Shown here: one piece after another, positions 61,226 to 64,000 of the stretch
Position numbering within the stretch: position 1 is the stretch's first letter
Layout: each line of letters starts with the position of its first letter
Source of the DNA: Metridium senile
Lineage: Eukaryota > Cnidaria > Anthozoa > Actiniaria > Metridiidae
Length of the DNA: 64,000 bases
NCBI GenBank assembly: GCA_949775045.1
Contig: OX459098.1
Span: forward strand, 16,947,281 to 17,011,280
Direction of reading: 5' to 3'
Notes under the pieces: model-generated
Databases searched by the model: none
Told to the model about the DNA's origin: nothing
The model's input: the letters and a program-made list of their open reading frames with translations, nothing else
Position numbers and translations under genes: made by a program

Positions 61226-61612
61226 ATGGGTCGCACGAGGCGAAACTGTCCTGTGTTTGGATGTGGAAGCACTAACCTTGCTCGACTGGCAAATCATCTC
61301 GATCAAGTTCATCAAATGGATATCGAAGAGCGCGCTAAATGGTTAAAATGGAGTAAACTTGAAGTATGCATTCCTTTAAAGAATTATGATGAAACTGGAA
61401 CAGAGGATAAAATACCAAATTTACAAAAATCGTTAGCACGACTTCTCAAACACCAGGAAGAGATGGAGAGAAACTTTTATGAATATATAATAACACATGG
61501 AAACTCTATGAATAGAAATAAGCGCAAGGGAGATGAAGCCACCTCAAAAGTATCTACAAAAAGAAGAAAATATGCATGTAAACGTAATTGGTTGGAGTTT
61601 AAATCATTGTAA
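61226..61612 (+). CDS. C2H2-like zinc-finger protein of the Fic element (128 aa)
   Basis: From MGRTRRNCPVFGCG the frame runs to a TAA at 61612. An in-frame Met ten codons earlier (61196) is possible, but the internal Met directly precedes the finger and is preferred. The single finger is CX4CX10HX4H (CPVFGCG...HLDQVH), followed by WLKWSKLEVC, a helical middle and a basic C-terminus (KRKGD, STKRRKYACKRN) resembling a nuclear localisation signal. A DNA-binding role for the element is likely but unproven. It ends about 60 bp before the right TIR. Confidence 0.75.
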   Translation: MGRTRRNCPVFGCGSTNLARLANHLDQVHQMDIEERAKWLKWSKLEVCIPLKNYDETGTEDKIPNLQKSLARLLKHQEEMERNFYEYIITHGNSMNRNKRKGDEATSKVSTKRRKYACKRNWLEFKSL

Positions 61613-61935
61613 CTACGTACGAATCATAGTGATAATAAAGAAATTGATTTTTGTGAGATTCATATTTAGCTTTTATCACCATTGTAAGGAAAACAAACGC
61701 GGTTTTATTCACTTTTTCATAAAAAAATACAAATGAATAGTTTCATTAAATAAATACACTTTGCTATCATTGATAAATGTAATTCTTATTTTAATATACA
61801 GATTCAGATCAGTTTTTTTTCCTCCCTCCTCGATACAATACTACGCAAGCTTTGTGAACATGTTCAGCTTGAATAACTAATAAAAACACACAGCACAGAG
61901 ATTTTATCATCATAATTTCGAAAGATTGGTTGATT

Positions 61936-62064
61936 ATGTTTATAGATATCTGCTTAAAGCATCAAAGAAATAACGTTAAACCTAAAATCCACGAGGAGTT
62001 GCTGAAGCGTTATGTGGTTCGATCAATGAGTCAAGAAAATTTGGGAATCGTTTATAAGTTTTGA
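61936..62064 (+). other. Short open frame directly upstream of Fic, ending TTT TGA
   Basis: It is a 42-codon frame containing KPKIHEELLK and ending ...IVYKF at a TGA. The base after the first three T of TTTT starts a +1 frame that runs into the Fic frame with no stop (F-E-V-E-C then the annotated Met). The mirror copy in the left TIR (about 59862-59990, minus) has the same arrangement. It looks like the displaced N-terminal part of the Fic protein. Confidence 0.5.
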
Positions 62065-62074
62065 GGTAGAATGT

Positions 62075-62731
62075 ATGTTTCGAGATGAATCCACAGAAGG
62101 AGCAAGTTTAGTGTACCAAGAAGCTTTGGGTTTTGTGAAAGCTTATGGTTATCTTCACCAATTGAGTCAATGTGACGATGCTGGGTTGATGGACAATAAT
62201 GTTACACGTGATGTGCACAAGATACTGATGAATCATCGTAGTCATATATGTACAGTGGGAAAGTACAGTGATAAAATTCGAGTGGTAGAGTTTGAGGGAG
62301 AAATTCATTTTTATTCTAATCCCTCTAATATGGAAGAAAAAATGCAGATGTTCAATGATAAATATAACCGGCGCTGGTTGACTGTGAAATGCCTTAAAAC
62401 AATAAACAAAATGAAAACTGTAGAAGAAGTACTTCAGCTAACAGCATGGTTTATATATGAGTTTTTACAACTCCACCCTTTTGGCGATGGTAATGGAAGA
62501 ACAGTTCGACTTTTATACACTTACATCATGTAATCGTTTGGTTTTCCATTTCAAATATGTCCGTTGTGGTGTAACAAGGAGGATTCAACAGAAAACAATC
62601 ACTACAAGTGGTGTCAGATTCTAAGAAATGTACGATTGACTAAAAATGTAGTGGAACTAGAACAGTGTATGATATATTCCTTGAAAATGTCCTGTAAAGA
62701 ATATAACTTACTTAACGAAATAATGAATTAA
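62075..62731 (+). pseudogene. Fic-domain protein, right TIR copy, with premature stop
   Basis: This is the mirror of 59195-59851, nearly identical and including HPFGDGNGR. A G-to-T change makes codon 153 (Glu in the left copy) a TAA, truncating the protein at 152 residues, just after the catalytic motif. One further difference is Glu for Asp at residue 87. Loss of the last 66 residues would probably disturb the Fic fold. Confidence 0.85.
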
Positions 62732-62764
62732 AATAGAGAGATTCGTTTCAGTGATTTATAAAAT

Positions 62765-62980
62765 ATAATCGTCACTGTCTATTGTACTCATAAAATTCAC
62801 CATTACGTCACAGTCTATTGTACTCATGACATTCACTATTGTACTCATGAAATTCACAGTCTATTGTACTCATGGATTTCACCATTGTACTCATGAAATT
62901 CACCATTACGTCACAGTCTATTGTACTCATGATTTACTCATGGATTACTCATTACTCATGGATTACTCATTAAAAATTGC
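62765..62980. repeat. Subterminal iterons of the right TIR
   Basis: This is the mirror of the array at 58945-59160, with repeated CTATTGTACTCATGA and GGATTACTCATTA units. Confidence 0.7.
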
Positions 62981-63014
62981 AGGAGCGTGCGGCCCCTATA
63001 ACACTACTCGCATT

Positions 63015-63504
<490 letters not shown>

Positions 63505-63529
63505 CAGGGGTGGATCTTAGGGGTGTAAC

Positions 63530-63770
63530 TAGGTTAGGAGTGTAACTGGGTTAGTGCTATCCCTATAACTGTTCATAGTATAACAGGCTGTCATTATCAT
63601 CATATCTATGTAGTTACTCCTGGGTTAGTGCTATCCCTATGACCGTTCATAGTATGACAGGCTATCACTATCATCATATCTATGTAGTTACTCCTGGGTT
63701 AGTGCTATCCCACCCACTACAACAGATAATAGTATGACAGGCTGACACTATCATAAAACCTAAATAATAT
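63530..63770. repeat. About 75-bp tandem repeat, three units
   Basis: Units contain GTTAGTGCTATCCCTATGAC, TATGACAGGCTATCACTATC and ATCTATGTAGTTACTCCTGG. One divergent copy is at 32200-32340. Confidence 0.75.
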
Positions 63771-64000
63771 AATAATAATAATAATATATTTGTATTTATA
63801 TGGTACCTATTCCATATAGATGTACTCATATTCATATATATAATGTATATACCTATGGAGTTAATCCTGATCAACCAGTAATAACTATAGCATTTTTTTA
63901 TTGATTAATCGTATTTTACAAAAACTGTTAACACAATAGTTGTACTTTAATTTTTAACCCTTTATAAACAATCGAAAGAATAGCACATTTATCTAATAAA
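63771..64000. repeat. Uninterrupted copy of the repeat split at 32451-34001
   Basis: 63771-63879 matches 32330-32450, and 63880-64000 matches 34002-34122, without the 1.55-kb insertion. It runs off the window. Confidence 0.7.

Larger units (their letters stand above)
58918..63008. mobile_element. 4.09-kb Polinton/Maverick-like element carrying Fic genes in its TIRs
   Basis: The left TIR (58918-60251) and right TIR (61674-63008) are complementary over about 1.33 kb with few differences. The termini are AGTAGTGTTATAGGGGC and the complement ending ACACTACT. The 6-bp target duplication CGCATT sits at 58912-58917 and 63009-63014. Long TIRs, 5'-AG...CT-3' ends and a 6-bp duplication are the known Polinton/Maverick signature. 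No DNA polymerase B, integrase, packaging ATPase, protease or capsid frame is present, so it is non-autonomous or a distinct family. The cargo is a Fic gene in each TIR and two unnamed genes in the centre. Confidence 0.75.

Overview
The window looks like cnidarian nuclear DNA, most likely from an anthozoan (coral or sea anemone). It is AT-rich and intron-rich, and host coding sequence is sparse. The genes have cnidarian-style architectures: secreted PAN/apple-EGF proteins ending in a discoidin (F5/8C), ShKT or unidentified domain, a TIR-domain membrane protein, and Fic proteins. The assignment rests on protein architecture and repeat content, not on a database match.

Host genes. (1) A family of four related loci encodes secreted PAN-EGF proteins. 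Gene A (8923 to 3688, minus) is probably broken. Gene B (26603 to 31309, plus) and gene C (47618 to 58295, plus) can be assembled exon by exon with matching intron phases. Gene D (37566 to 44472, plus) is a dismembered remnant. A, B and C share a 55-nt signal-peptide exon, a 248-nt PAN exon and a 106-nt EGF exon. Their 3' modules differ: B ends in an unidentified 149-residue domain, C in F5/8C, and D in ShKT. (2) A four-exon gene on the minus strand (14399 to 10505) encodes a 580-residue protein with an N-terminal TIR domain, two transmembrane segments and a glycosylatable loop between them.

Mobile DNA fills most of the rest. 58918-63008 is a complete 4.09-kb element with 1.33-kb terminal inverted repeats, 5'-AG...CT-3' ends and a 6-bp target duplication (CGCATT), which are Polinton/Maverick hallmarks. 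It carries no recognisable capsid, polymerase or integrase gene. It holds a Fic gene inside each inverted repeat and two unnamed genes between them, and it is the best candidate here for an undescribed system. Two R4/Dong-like retrotransposons sit head to tail inside TAA microsatellites (38.4-42.65 kb). There are also a truncated CR1/L2-like LINE and a truncated L1-like LINE inside an intron of gene C, and a LINE tail inside a CACAT satellite in an intron of the TIR gene. Elements with identifiable ends and target duplications include a TTAA-flanked element (15871-19261), a 3.2-kb element with a 7-8 bp duplication (21037-24224) and a TTA-flanked MITE (46217-46694). Many 65-530 bp near-perfect palindromes and several tRNA-like Pol III cores inside repeats complete the picture.

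Large-scale structure. Gene A and its flanks are an inverted duplicate of gene B and its flanks, and gene C is a third copy. Insertions explain why the introns differ in length. About 5.5 kb of transposon sequence has split the conserved upstream region of gene B. Exon models come from conserved splice sites, phase and paralogue comparison within the window; no transcript data were available.
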